Positions 42,156-51,325 of a DNA stretch of 64,000 nucleotides are shown here, piece after piece; within the stretch, counting starts at the first letter, position 1; the number at the start of each line of letters is the position of its first letter. The DNA is from Candidatus Dadabacteria bacterium UBA1144. GTDB lineage: Bacteria; Desulfobacterota_D; UBA1144. A program made the position numbers and the translations under genes. Below the pieces are notes generated by a model, which was not told where the DNA came from, ran no database searches, and saw only the letters and a program-made list of their open reading frames with translations. Location: the NCBI GenBank assembly GCA_002311855.1, contig DCAB01000012.1, positions 317,759-381,758 on the forward strand, given 5' to 3'.

Positions 42156-43873
42156 CGGTATCTATCCTTGTACTGATTATATTTTTAAGATTAATTCATC
42201 TCCAACTTTGGAGCGGAGAAAACTATCGACTAGTATCTCAAAATAATTTTCTTAGAGAAGTTTTCATCCCTTCTCCCAGAGGGGAAATCAGAGATAGGCT
42301 TGGAAGAAAAATTGCTTTTAGCAAACCAGTGATAAATCTTTACTTGAGAACTGACACTAATGAAAACCTAGAAGATATAAAAACAACTTTACACAACGTC
42401 CTTAACATAAATCAAAAAAAATTGGATGAGATTAAACCTGGGGATTTTCCCTATGTGTCTAAAAGAATATTGATAAAAAAATATTTAAATCTTAATCAAA
42501 TTTACAAAATAGAAAACGAATTAAAAAGATTCCAGTCTCTAGAGTTGGTGGTAGATTATTTGAGGATTTATCCATACGGTGAAGTGGGAGCCCATAAGAT
42601 CGGATATCTAACAACTAATGACAAAAGAGATTTGATTTATGGTTCTTTTTTATCTACTCGCACGGGTGTTGCTGGATTAGAAAAAAAATTTAATGACCAA
42701 CTCCAAGGCAAGCTAGGAACCAGGTATCTGCTAGTTGATAGCAGCGGAAGAGAAGTAAAGAAAATAGAATCTGATTTTAAGCAAATTAGTGTAAAAACAA
42801 AAAAAGGCGAGCCACTCGATCTTACGATTGATATTGAATTGGAAAAATTAATTTTTGATTCATTTGGGGATTTAAATGGTGCGGCTATGGTTCACGATAT
42901 AAATACGGGAGAAGTTCTAGCCATGGTCAGCAAACCTTCATTTGATCCAAATATATTTTCTCAGCCAATTTCCAATAAGGACTGGAACAAATTAATTGAA
43001 AACAAGTCAAAACCCCTCCTAGACAGGGTCTTTCTTGTTTCATCCCCACCTGGATCGATAATAAAAATTGTTACGGCTATAGCAGCACTAGAAGAAAATG
43101 TTATTGACAAAGATACTGAACTTTATTGCCCTGGACACATTGTGATAGGTGGAAGAAAATTTAGAGATTGGCTCCCGGGTGGACATGGAACTATCAATGT
43201 AAAACAAGCTCTGATTGTATCTAGTGATGTTTTTTTCTATCAAGTAGGTCTAAAATTGGGAGTGAAAAAATTTGCTAAATGGCTAGGAAGATTTGAATTT
43301 GGAGAATTAAACGACCTACCATTTTTTCAGAATCCTGGAACTATACCAGACGAAGAATTTATAAAAAAATCTTTAAATGGCAAATGGTATCCTGGAGACA
43401 TGGCTAATGTAGCAATCGGACAAGGTTATTTGACTATCAATGTTGTTCAAGCATCAATTATGACTTCCATAATAGCGTCGAATGGAAAGATACCTAAATT
43501 TTCCATAGTGAAATCTGGTAAAAAGCCAGTTCAAAACAAATTAGAAATTAGCGAGTCTAATTTGCAGCTTATTCAAGAAGGACTTCTTGGAGTTATAAAC
43601 GATGAAAAAGGAACAGGTTTTTTTGCAAGAGATGATGGAAAACTTGCTGGCAAAACTGGTACCGCACAAGTGATATCAAAAGATACGAGGAAATATGGAC
43701 ATGGAAGATATAGAAATCACGGGTGGTTTACTGCTTATTATCCCTACGAAAATCCACAAATTGTTATTTCGATTTTTGCAGAGCATGGGTCCTCGGGAGG
43801 GGCAGCCGGCGGGCCAATAATAAAAAAAATTGTTCAATACTATAAAAAAAATTATATCAAGAAGGAAAGTTAG
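42119..43873 (+). CDS. mrdA: Penicillin-binding protein 2 (peptidoglycan transpeptidase)
   Basis: A 584-aa class B PBP of the elongasome. It has one N-terminal membrane helix (residues about 10-28) and a pedestal domain with EVFIPSPRGEIRDRLGRKIA and RTGVAGLEKKFNDQLQG. The transpeptidase domain has the SxxK motif in SSPPGSIIKIVTA, SSDVFFYQ and KTGTAQ. The N-terminus is translated from within mreD. Confidence 0.95.
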   Translation: MAKISRKSFSILTVSILVLIIFLRLIHLQLWSGENYRLVSQNNFLREVFIPSPRGEIRDRLGRKIAFSKPVINLYLRTDTNENLEDIKTTLHNVLNINQKKLDEIKPGDFPYVSKRILIKKYLNLNQIYKIENELKRFQSLELVVDYLRIYPYGEVGAHKIGYLTTNDKRDLIYGSFLSTRTGVAGLEKKFNDQLQGKLGTRYLLVDSSGREVKKIESDFKQISVKTKKGEPLDLTIDIELEKLIFDSFGDLNGAAMVHDINTGEVLAMVSKPSFDPNIFSQPISNKDWNKLIENKSKPLLDRVFLVSSPPGSIIKIVTAIAALEENVIDKDTELYCPGHIVIGGRKFRDWLPGGHGTINVKQALIVSSDVFFYQVGLKLGVKKFAKWLGRFEFGELNDLPFFQNPGTIPDEEFIKKSLNGKWYPGDMANVAIGQGYLTINVVQASIMTSIIASNGKIPKFSIVKSGKKPVQNKLEISESNLQLIQEGLLGVINDEKGTGFFARDDGKLAGKTGTAQVISKDTRKYGHGRYRNHGWFTAYYPYENPQIVISIFAEHGSSGGAAGGPIIKKIVQYYKKNYIKKES

Positions 43874-43875
43874 AA

Positions 43876-44988
43876 ATGACGCTCGCACAACTTTGGAGAA
43901 AACCGGAATTTAAGATACTTATTGCCGGCTGTCTTATAATGTGTCTGAGTTTTATTAATCTATTGTTTATCGAGGAGGTGGACTTTCTAAAATCTTATTC
44001 ATTTAGACAGTTGTTTTGGATAATAATATCCATCTTTTTAATGTTCATAATTACACGATTAAGATTAAAAACACTCAAAGATATATCCGTACCAATCTAT
44101 GTCCTATCTTTGATACTCCTAATTCTAGTATTATTTATAGGAGAAAAAATTTCTGGATCACGCAGTTGGCTTAAGTTTGGCGACTTGTTGTCATTTCAAC
44201 CTTCAGAATTAGCGAAAATTGCTTTTATTTTTATAATTGCAAAATTTTATTCTGAATTGGGGGCTTATTCTAAATCCTATATCATCAAGTATTTTTTGGG
44301 CTTCGTATTTTTTATATTTCCTTTCTTGTTAATAGTAATACAGCCAGATCTTGGATCTGCATTTATGTTGCTCGCGATATCTCTCTCAATGATATTTAGT
44401 TTTTCCTACAATAAAAAAATTTTAATCTCAATCGTTCTTATTTTCCTTATATTTTCAGTCCCAATATGGAATAATGGCCTAAGAGAATATCAAAAAGAAA
44501 GAATAATAAACTTTATTAATCCTGACAAAGATCCATCAGGATATGGATACAATGCTATTCAATCGAAAATCGCGGTTGGATCCGGAAAAATTCTTGGTAA
44601 AGGGTTAGGAAAAAGTTCACAGGGAAAATTTAGATTTCTGCCCGAGAAGCATACAGATTTTGCATTCTCGGTTTGGGCGGAACAAACGGGTCTTCTAGGA
44701 TCGACCGTGATTCTTTTTTTGTTCTCTTTTCTTGTAATTTATCCTCTCTCTTTTCTAGACAAAATCAAGGACCAGTTTTTGCAAGTATTACTTTTTGGTA
44801 TGTGTTCTTATTTTTTCTTCCATTTTATAATCAATATTTCTATGACTATAGGCCTTTTCCCTGTTATTGGTATCCCGATTCTCATGTTTAGTTACGGAGG
44901 GTCATCTATGGTATGTGCAGCCACAGCCCTATCTGTCATTTCGTTGATTATCGCAGAATATAGAGATGTCAACGAATTAGGTATTTAA
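43876..44988 (+). CDS. rodA: Peptidoglycan polymerase RodA (SEDS family)
   Basis: A 370-aa protein with about ten membrane helices, the glycosyltransferase partner of PBP2. SEDS landmarks are GSRSWLKFGDLLSFQPSELAKIA, QPDLGSA with the catalytic Asp, GSGKILGKGLGKSSQGKFRFLPEKHTDFAFSVWAEQTG (loop) and GIPILMFSYGGSS. It begins 2 nt after the mrdA stop and is followed directly by birA. Confidence 0.95.
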   Translation: MTLAQLWRKPEFKILIAGCLIMCLSFINLLFIEEVDFLKSYSFRQLFWIIISIFLMFIITRLRLKTLKDISVPIYVLSLILLILVLFIGEKISGSRSWLKFGDLLSFQPSELAKIAFIFIIAKFYSELGAYSKSYIIKYFLGFVFFIFPFLLIVIQPDLGSAFMLLAISLSMIFSFSYNKKILISIVLIFLIFSVPIWNNGLREYQKERIINFINPDKDPSGYGYNAIQSKIAVGSGKILGKGLGKSSQGKFRFLPEKHTDFAFSVWAEQTGLLGSTVILFLFSFLVIYPLSFLDKIKDQFLQVLLFGMCSYFFFHFIINISMTIGLFPVIGIPILMFSYGGSSMVCAATALSVISLIIAEYRDVNELGI

Positions 44989-45771
44989 ATGTATTCAGGA
45001 TTAGAACACAAGCTTCGCAAAGGACTACATTCTAAGCGTTTCGTGAAAGATCTTATACTTCTTGATTCGACAGATTCTACGAACAATCACGGACTTTCAC
45101 TAAAAGAAAAGAAAGAGGGCATGGTTATCCTTGCAAGAAAACAAATTGGAGGTAGAGGGCGAGATGGGAGACTGTGGCACTCAGTAGAAGATAAAAGTAT
45201 TGCGATGTCTATCATAATTGATTATCCAAAGAGTAATGATTCAATAACTTTTGTTCCTCTTTTGTCAGCGAATGCAATTGTAGACACGCTAGATTTTTTT
45301 GGTTTAAATTCAAAAATAAAATGGCCGAACGATGTTTTGATAAATTCAAAAAAAGTTTCAGGAGTTCTTTGCGAATCCAGCTTTATTAAAAATTATTCTA
45401 ATTTTATAATTGTAGGTATCGGTATCAATGTAAATCTTAATAGTGAAGATTTTATTAAAGATGGGATTGACTACGTTATCAAACCAACGAGCTTAAAAAT
45501 GGAAACCAGTAAAAATTTCTCTCTTGAAGATATTGCTACGACTCTATTAAATAATTTTTCAAAGTGGATTTTTGAATATAAAACAAACAATTATGATAAT
45601 ATTTTGAAATTTTGGAAAAACAATTGGTTTGATGAGGGCAAGCAGGTATCTGTCATTAAAAATGGAAAGCTAATAACTGGTACTGCCAAAGATATAAATC
45701 TACAAGGTCACCTTGTTCTACAAATGGAAGACGGTTTGGAAGTAATTAACAGCGGAGAACTCAAAATCTAA
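44989..45771 (+). CDS. birA: Biotin-[acetyl-CoA carboxylase] ligase
   Basis: A 260-aa ligase that attaches biotin to the carboxyl carrier protein. DSTDSTNNHG, ARKQIGGRGRDGRLWHS (the biotinyl-AMP loop), KWPNDVLINSKKVSGVL and IVGIGINVN are typical. The N-terminal DNA-binding domain of E. coli BirA is absent, so it is a monofunctional ligase and not a repressor. It follows rodA without a gap. Its 3' end overlaps the convergent small gene by 4 nt. Confidence 0.93.
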   Translation: MYSGLEHKLRKGLHSKRFVKDLILLDSTDSTNNHGLSLKEKKEGMVILARKQIGGRGRDGRLWHSVEDKSIAMSIIIDYPKSNDSITFVPLLSANAIVDTLDFFGLNSKIKWPNDVLINSKKVSGVLCESSFIKNYSNFIIVGIGINVNLNSEDFIKDGIDYVIKPTSLKMETSKNFSLEDIATTLLNNFSKWIFEYKTNNYDNILKFWKNNWFDEGKQVSVIKNGKLITGTAKDINLQGHLVLQMEDGLEVINSGELKI

Positions 45772-46079
45772 ATCATTTTAATTATCTCTTCTTTTAATTT
45801 GGTCATCAAAGTTGTCCATTGCTCACCGGATTTGAAATTATTTATTGGAAGGATCTTGTTAATCTCTATCCCGTTTGATATTATATTGATATCATAAGTT
45901 TTTTTTCTTTTAAGTATTTCACCAAATTTAATTAATGCCTCAACGCTTTCCTCGTCCTTACCTTTGAATGTGGATCTTAAGTTGATGTTCTGTTCCATTC
46001 CTTCGTAAAGTAGATTCCACATCGTCCCAGGTGCAGTCAAGGCAAACCTTAGATCAATCCTTTTATTATCTTTCTGCAC
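45768..46079 (-). CDS. Hypothetical protein following nitroreductase
   Basis: A 103-aa soluble protein with no motif I recognise. It has a conserved-looking ALTAPGTMWNLLYEGMEQ near the start and an amphipathic C-terminal helix. The GTG start reuses the last base of the nitroreductase stop (TAGTG), so the two are translationally coupled. It may be a partner of that enzyme. Function unknown. Confidence 0.55.
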   Translation of the reverse strand: MQKDNKRIDLRFALTAPGTMWNLLYEGMEQNINLRSTFKGKDEESVEALIKFGEILKRKKTYDINIISNGIEINKILPINNFKSGEQWTTLMTKLKEEIIKMI

Positions 46080-46960
46080 TAGACACCTTTTTTGATTAAA
46101 TCTTTAGGGAGTTCGCCATAATAAGGAGAATCTTTTTTATACAACTCTTTTATTTTGTCTTTTGGCATATCAGGCATTTCTTCCGTGAGCCCCAAGGATC
46201 TGCAAATGCTTTTCAATTCTTCTTCTCTTTCGTCAATTGGATTGGGGTCAAGTATCATTCCGGCCTCCTTTAACTGCTCTTTGACATTTTTATCTTCTTT
46301 AAGTGGCTTACCGTACCCATTAAAATGAAACAATCTATCAAATCTCTTTCTTGGCCTTTGATCAGGGTCCTCTAAGGGATAACCGACAGTCATTCCCCAT
46401 AAAGGAATTACATTCTCTGGTAGACCTAGCACCTTAGGAAATGCTTGGGGGTTCCTGCCTGTTGCAATTAGACATGTTCCTAGTCCTAAGTCAGTAGCTG
46501 CAAGCATGGATTGTGCCATTGCTTGGCCAGCCTCTATTCTAAACAAATCCTCGGTTTTATCTTTAGGGAAGCTCATCAATCTAGGATAAGTTGTTTCAGT
46601 TAGGAGCTTATATGTCCATCCTTGAGCTGCTGAAATTGCCCTAAGCGGAAATAGTACTGCAAAAGATTTTACCAAATCTTTGTACCACCCATCTAAATTA
46701 GTTAGCCAAACTATCAGTATTGGAGCAGTTTGTAGGTGCAGCTCATTAAATGCGGATACACACTGAACAATTTCATTCCATTTCTTCTTTGGATAAGTTG
46801 CCTTATCAATTACCAATGCCTCAGTAGAATTGCAATTACCTTGACATGAAGCATGTCTAGCAGCTTGAAGCATTACTTGGATTTTCCAATCCTCAACCTT
46901 TTTCCAGCTTTTATAAAACCTGATGCTTCTTCTTTTTCCTATTGCTTCTAATAGTTCCAT
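46079..46960 (-). CDS. Nitroreductase-family flavoprotein
   Basis: A 293-aa FMN-dependent oxidoreductase. The N-terminus MELLEAIGKRRSIRFY holds the FMN-binding Arg pair, AGQAMAQSMLAATDLGLGTC contacts the flavin, and VIPLWGMTVGYPLEDPDQRPRKRFDRL is the usual C-terminal block. The ATG at 46960 is chosen over one 5 codons upstream because GGGAGG then serves as its Shine-Dalgarno. The substrate is unknown. The C-terminal extension after residue 225 is longer than in simple nitroreductases. Confidence 0.85.
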   Translation of the reverse strand: MELLEAIGKRRSIRFYKSWKKVEDWKIQVMLQAARHASCQGNCNSTEALVIDKATYPKKKWNEIVQCVSAFNELHLQTAPILIVWLTNLDGWYKDLVKSFAVLFPLRAISAAQGWTYKLLTETTYPRLMSFPKDKTEDLFRIEAGQAMAQSMLAATDLGLGTCLIATGRNPQAFPKVLGLPENVIPLWGMTVGYPLEDPDQRPRKRFDRLFHFNGYGKPLKEDKNVKEQLKEAGMILDPNPIDEREEELKSICRSLGLTEEMPDMPKDKIKELYKKDSPYYGELPKDLIKKGV

Positions 46961-47021
46961 GATAAATCCTCCCATTAACTATTTGATTAAGTTAACTATA
47001 AGAACATAATTAAATAATAAA

Positions 47022-47960
47022 ATGGATAATTACTCATGGCAATTAATTGCCGATATTAACGCACAAGGGAAAAGATTAGATAAAGTTTTATCTGATAATT
47101 TGAAGGATAAATCAAGAGCCTATATAGTAAAGTTGATCAAGCAGGGATACGTCTTGTGCAATGATAAAGAAAGAAAAGCCTCATACTTGCTAAGGAAAAA
47201 CGACTTTATTAAGGTCCACTTTCCAAAACCAAAAATTTACGATTTACAGCCGATTGATATACCTATTGAGTTTTTGTTTGAAGATTCGGACATAGCCATA
47301 ATTAACAAGCCACCCTTTATTAGTGTGCATCATGGATCAGGCATTAATTCTCCAACTCTTGTTAATGCTTTAATGCATCATTGTGATAATTTATCTGGGA
47401 TTGGAGGTATTATGAGGCCAGGAATCGTACATAGGTTAGACAAAGAAACATCAGGGATAATGGTGGTAGCAAAAAATGATATTGCTCACAAAAATCTCTC
47501 AGACCAATTTAGTAAAAGACAAATCAAAAAGACCTATTTAGCCTTGGTGCACGGAATTCCGAAGGATAAAGAAGGGTTAATCAAGATTGGAATCGGAAGA
47601 GATAAAAAAAATAAAACAAAAATTTCTAATAATTCAAATTCACCTAAATCTGCGATTACAGGATGGAGATTAAAAAAGGCCTTTGATAAATTTTCATTAA
47701 TAGAGGCAAATCCGCTGACAGGTAGAACCCACCAAATCAGGGTCCATTTAAGTTTAATAGGGCATCCGATTTTGGGGGATAAAATTTACATGAAGGGATT
47801 GAACTCTAACATTGAAAACGGATTGAAAAAAATTGTAAAAAGACATTTCCTGCATGCGGAATCTTTATCCTTTCACCACCCTAGAAATAATAAAGTAATT
47901 AAGTTATCTGCAAAATTACCCAAGGAACTAAATTCTATAATAGAATATCTAACGCCATGA
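47022..47960 (+). CDS. rluD: 23S rRNA pseudouridine synthase, RluA/RluD type
   Basis: A 312-aa enzyme with an N-terminal S4 domain (GKRLDKVLSDNLKDKSRAYIVKLI) and a catalytic domain with VHRLDKETSGIMVVAK, which holds the catalytic Asp, and LTGRTHQIRVHLSLIGHPILGD. The RluD identity is favoured over RluC because pgeF/yfiH follows with an ATGA overlap, as it does behind rluD elsewhere. A CATAAT at 47005-47010 lies 11 nt before the ATG. Confidence 0.88.
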   Translation: MDNYSWQLIADINAQGKRLDKVLSDNLKDKSRAYIVKLIKQGYVLCNDKERKASYLLRKNDFIKVHFPKPKIYDLQPIDIPIEFLFEDSDIAIINKPPFISVHHGSGINSPTLVNALMHHCDNLSGIGGIMRPGIVHRLDKETSGIMVVAKNDIAHKNLSDQFSKRQIKKTYLALVHGIPKDKEGLIKIGIGRDKKNKTKISNNSNSPKSAITGWRLKKAFDKFSLIEANPLTGRTHQIRVHLSLIGHPILGDKIYMKGLNSNIENGLKKIVKRHFLHAESLSFHHPRNNKVIKLSAKLPKELNSIIEYLTP

Positions 47961-48616
47961 TAAAAAATTATACAACTTCAAATTTGCTATCTGATTCAAA
48001 AGAGATAAAACACTATTTTGGTAAAAAAAATTTCTTATTTCCTGATTCGGAAAAAATATATTTCTTAAATCAACTCCACAGCAATAAAGTAATTTTTATA
48101 TCTAGTGAATTCGATCTTAATCGACAAGAAGGTGGAGACGCGATTATAAGCTCCAAGAGGAATTTTTTTATCGGCATAAAGACTGCCGACTGTGTACCTA
48201 TATTACTGAGTGATAGAAATTCCAGTTTTGTTGCCGCAATACATGCTGGCTGGAGAGGGACATTTTACAAAGTCTTGGATAAAACTATAAAAAAAATTGT
48301 AAAAGAATTTAATTGTAATCCAAAAGATATAATTGCCGCGATTGGTCCTTCTATCGGAATGTGTTGCTATGAAATTAATTTATCATTGTGGGAGAAATTT
48401 AATCAAAGATTCACTCTTGCTCCTGATGATTTTAATCAAATCGGTAAAAAATATTATTTAAACTTACAAAGTATCAACAAAAATTTACTAAATAATAATG
48501 GTATAGAAAGTATTGACTTAATTCTCAATTGTACTAAATGTGACGAAAGTTTTTATTCTTATAGAAGAGATGGCTCTACAGAACAGAGTCAAATTAGTAT
48601 TATCAAGCTTAATTAG
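47957..48616 (+). CDS. pgeF: Purine nucleoside phosphorylase/laccase-domain protein (YfiH family)
   Basis: A 219-aa protein. The copper- or zinc-binding motif set is intact: LNQLHSNKV, KTADCVPILLSD, AAIHAGWRGTF and IGPSIGMCCYEI. Family members act on purine nucleosides or help correct peptidoglycan errors. The ORF overlaps rluD by 4 nt and is translationally coupled to it. Confidence 0.9.
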   Translation: MIKNYTTSNLLSDSKEIKHYFGKKNFLFPDSEKIYFLNQLHSNKVIFISSEFDLNRQEGGDAIISSKRNFFIGIKTADCVPILLSDRNSSFVAAIHAGWRGTFYKVLDKTIKKIVKEFNCNPKDIIAAIGPSIGMCCYEINLSLWEKFNQRFTLAPDDFNQIGKKYYLNLQSINKNLLNNNGIESIDLILNCTKCDESFYSYRRDGSTEQSQISIIKLN

Positions 48617-48650
48617 ATATTATAAATACTTTAATAATAAGAGGATTAGG

Positions 48651-49088
48651 ATGTTAAGCATTGGATGTATGGTCGAAAATGAGGATTACGATAGACTGAA
48701 ATCTATTATCAAAGATGAAACTATACCTCGCTATTTTACTTATACACTCACAGTTGAAGATGCATCAAAGGCTAAAGACTCTTCGTCGATCAAAGTCTAT
48801 GTTATTGAATTAACTTCTGCGAACATAGCAATTGGTTTTACGTTGCCCAACATCAAAAAATTAGCGAAAGAATTATTAGTAGCTTTTACAGCTTCCCCAG
48901 ATGCTCAAAGACCAAATCCTGAGTACTTAAGGTTCAAATGTGAATTCTCTGATAATCAGAGAAAAGCAAATTATGATGGAAGTAATCTTGAAAAACTCGA
49001 ATACATTGGTACTTGGCTTGAAAAAACTTTTGAGAAAAAAACTGTGATGTTTTACCTATTTGACTACCAAGGCATAGGAAATACATAA
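48651..49088 (+). CDS. Hypothetical protein upstream of argG
   Basis: A 145-aa soluble protein starting MLSIGCMVENEDYDRLKS. The ATG at 48651 is chosen because AAGAGG lies just upstream; a longer frame back to 48540 would overlap pgeF. It is predicted alpha/beta with no signal or membrane helix. I see no known motif. Its last bases contain the -10 of argG. Confidence 0.5.
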   Translation: MLSIGCMVENEDYDRLKSIIKDETIPRYFTYTLTVEDASKAKDSSSIKVYVIELTSANIAIGFTLPNIKKLAKELLVAFTASPDAQRPNPEYLRFKCEFSDNQRKANYDGSNLEKLEYIGTWLEKTFEKKTVMFYLFDYQGIGNT

Positions 49089-49089
49089 T
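49060..49089 (+). promoter_or_regulatory. Promoter of argG (leaderless type)
   Basis: TTGACT (49060-49065), an 18-nt spacer and CATAAT (49084-49089), 6 nt before the ATG at 49096. The -10 overlaps the stop codon of the upstream gene. Confidence 0.65.
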
Positions 49090-49095
49090 TTGGGT

Positions 49096-50289
49096 ATGAA
49101 AAAGAAAACCATTGTTCTTGCATATTCTGGAGGACTAGATACTTCAGTGGTATTACACTGGCTAAAAGAGAATTACAATGCAAATATAATTGCTTACATC
49201 GCGGATTTAGGCCAGGGTGAAGATCTTAAAAGTATTGGAAGACGTGCAAAAAAAGTCGGTGCCTCCAAGATATATATAGAAGATTTAAAAAACGAATTCG
49301 TGAAAAATTTTATTTTTCCAATGTTGCAATCAAGTGCGGTATACGAAGGTAGCTATCTCCTTGGTACATCTATTGCTCGTCCATTAATAGCAAAGAGGCA
49401 AATCGAAATAGCGAAAAAAGAAAAAGCCTTTGCAGTGTCGCATGGTTGTACGGGCAAGGGAAACGATCAAGTTAGATTTGAACTCACTTTCAAAGCACTA
49501 GCTCCCAAGATTGATATAATAGCACCGTGGAGAGTTTGGGATTTAAAATCAAGAGAAGATTGTATTGCGTATGCGAAAAAAAATAATATTTCTATTCCAG
49601 TAACTAAATCTAAACCATATAGCTGCGATAGAAATATTTATCATATAAGTTACGAGGGGGGGATTTTGGAAGACCCCTGGACCGAAGCACCTTCAAAAAT
49701 GTATGAAATGGTTAAAAATTTAGAAAAAACTCCAAATAAATCTACTTATCTGACTATTTCCTTTAAAAACGGAATTCCTTATGCACTTAATGGAAAAAAA
49801 ATCAATCCTGTAAATCTTTTGACAAGGCTTAACAAAATTGGTGGACAGAACGGTGTAGGTGTCGTAGATATCGTCGAAAATAGATTTGTTGGAATGAAAT
49901 CTAGAGGAGTATACGAAACGCCCGGTGGAGCAATATTGAATGTTGCTCATAGAGCTGTAGAATCGATAACCATGGATAGAGAAGTGATGCAATTACGCGA
50001 TTCATTGGTTCCCAAAATATCTCAATTGATTTACAATGGCTTTTGGTATTCGCCAGAAATGAAAGTTTTAATGGCTTTTGTCAAAGAGTCTCAAAAGAAT
50101 ATTACGGGAGATGTAAAATTGAAAATATATAAGGGAAATGTGAGAGTAGTTGGCAGAAAATCTAAATATTCTTTGTACAATTCAAAACTTGCTACATTTG
50201 AGAAGGACGATATCTATAATCAAAGTGATGCAACGGGATTTATAAGACTTAATTCATTAAGACTGATTCTTGGCAAACTCAAGAATTAA
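49096..50289 (+). CDS. argG: Argininosuccinate synthase
   Basis: It joins citrulline and aspartate with ATP in arginine synthesis. At 397 aa it matches the family. The PP-loop is VLAYSGGLDTSVVLHWL, and the substrate loops SHGCTGKGNDQVRFEL and NISYEGG-like HISYEGGILEDPW are conserved. The ATG at 49096 is preferred over the TTG at 49090 because of the promoter 6 nt upstream. queA starts immediately after its stop. Confidence 0.97.
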   Translation: MKKKTIVLAYSGGLDTSVVLHWLKENYNANIIAYIADLGQGEDLKSIGRRAKKVGASKIYIEDLKNEFVKNFIFPMLQSSAVYEGSYLLGTSIARPLIAKRQIEIAKKEKAFAVSHGCTGKGNDQVRFELTFKALAPKIDIIAPWRVWDLKSREDCIAYAKKNNISIPVTKSKPYSCDRNIYHISYEGGILEDPWTEAPSKMYEMVKNLEKTPNKSTYLTISFKNGIPYALNGKKINPVNLLTRLNKIGGQNGVGVVDIVENRFVGMKSRGVYETPGGAILNVAHRAVESITMDREVMQLRDSLVPKISQLIYNGFWYSPEMKVLMAFVKESQKNITGDVKLKIYKGNVRVVGRKSKYSLYNSKLATFEKDDIYNQSDATGFIRLNSLRLILGKLKN

Positions 50290-51278
50290 ATGGATTTATC
50301 ATCTTTTGTATTTGACTTACCTAAAGACTTAATTTCTTCAAGACCATCTAAGCCCCGAGGTTTATCAAAATTATTAGTAGTTGATAGAAAATCCAAAAAA
50401 ATAGAACTTACAAAATTTGAAAACATTGTAGATTATCTTGTCAGTGGAGATCTCTTAGTTTTTAATGATACGAAAGTCGATCCTGTTTTATTACTTGCAA
50501 AAGACGAAAAAAATAATTCGAGAGAAATATTGTTAGTAAGAAAAATTAAGAAAAAAACCTGGACGGCCTTAACTAGAAATCCTAAAGAAACAAAAATTTC
50601 CTTTTCTGACGGTTCAACAGGGTATTTAACAAATAATAATAAAAATAAGGAATGGCGTATTATTTTTGATTCTGAATATGAGCAAGTGATAGAAAAAAAT
50701 GGCAGGATGCCAATTCCTCCCTACATAAACAGAGAGCCCGATGATTTTGATTTGGTTGACTATCCAAACTGTTTATGCTAAGAAATCAGGCTCTATTGCT
50801 GCTCCAACGGCAGGATTACATTTCTCCAATGAATTGATGACGTCCATAGAAAGAAATGGAATCGATATTGATTATCTAACACTTCACATTGGTTTGGGGA
50901 CTTTTCTTCCTATAAAGGAAAATGATATTTACAAACATAAAATGCATAAAGAAAGTTTCTTTATTCGAAGAAAATTAATTGAAAAAATTGAAAAAAAGAG
51001 TTATCGTCGTGGGTACCACATCTTTAAGAGCAATCGAGTCTTGTCGACCCCATGCTGAATATAAAGATAAGTGGTTTGAAACAGATTTATTTATCAAAGA
51101 TGGTTTTAAATTTAATTTTGTGAATGGATTAATAACAAATTTTCATTTACCAAAATCGACACTATTGATTTTGGTTTCAGCGTTCCTTGGGTATCAACTG
51201 ACGATGAAATGTTATAAGCGTGCAATTGAAGAAAGATTAAATTTTTATAGTTATGGGGACGCGATGTTGATACTATAA
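50290..51278 (+). pseudogene. queA: tRNA preQ1(34) S-adenosylmethionine ribosyltransferase-isomerase, two frameshifts
   Basis: QueA makes epoxyqueuosine in tRNA. The sequence is full length but lies in three frames. Frame 1 runs from 50290 through IPPYINR and stops at 50781. One extra base near 50764 moves the match to frame 2 (YQTVYAKKSGSIAAPTAGLHF). An extra A in the seven-A run at 50991-50997 moves it to frame 3 (KRVIVVGTTSLRAIESC, ITNFHLPKSTLLILVSAF). All conserved blocks survive, so this is either very young decay or two sequencing errors. Removing one base at each site would restore the gene. Confidence 0.88.
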
Positions 51279-51290
51279 TTTCAAGTCAAA

Positions 51291-51318
51291 TTGTATTATC
51301 TCTTTTTGTAGATAGAAT
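51291..51318 (+). promoter_or_regulatory. Promoter of aroC (leaderless type)
   Basis: TTGTAT (51291-51296), a 16-nt spacer and TAGAAT (51313-51318), 7 nt before the ATG at 51326. Confidence 0.55.
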
Positions 51319-51325
51319 CATTTTT

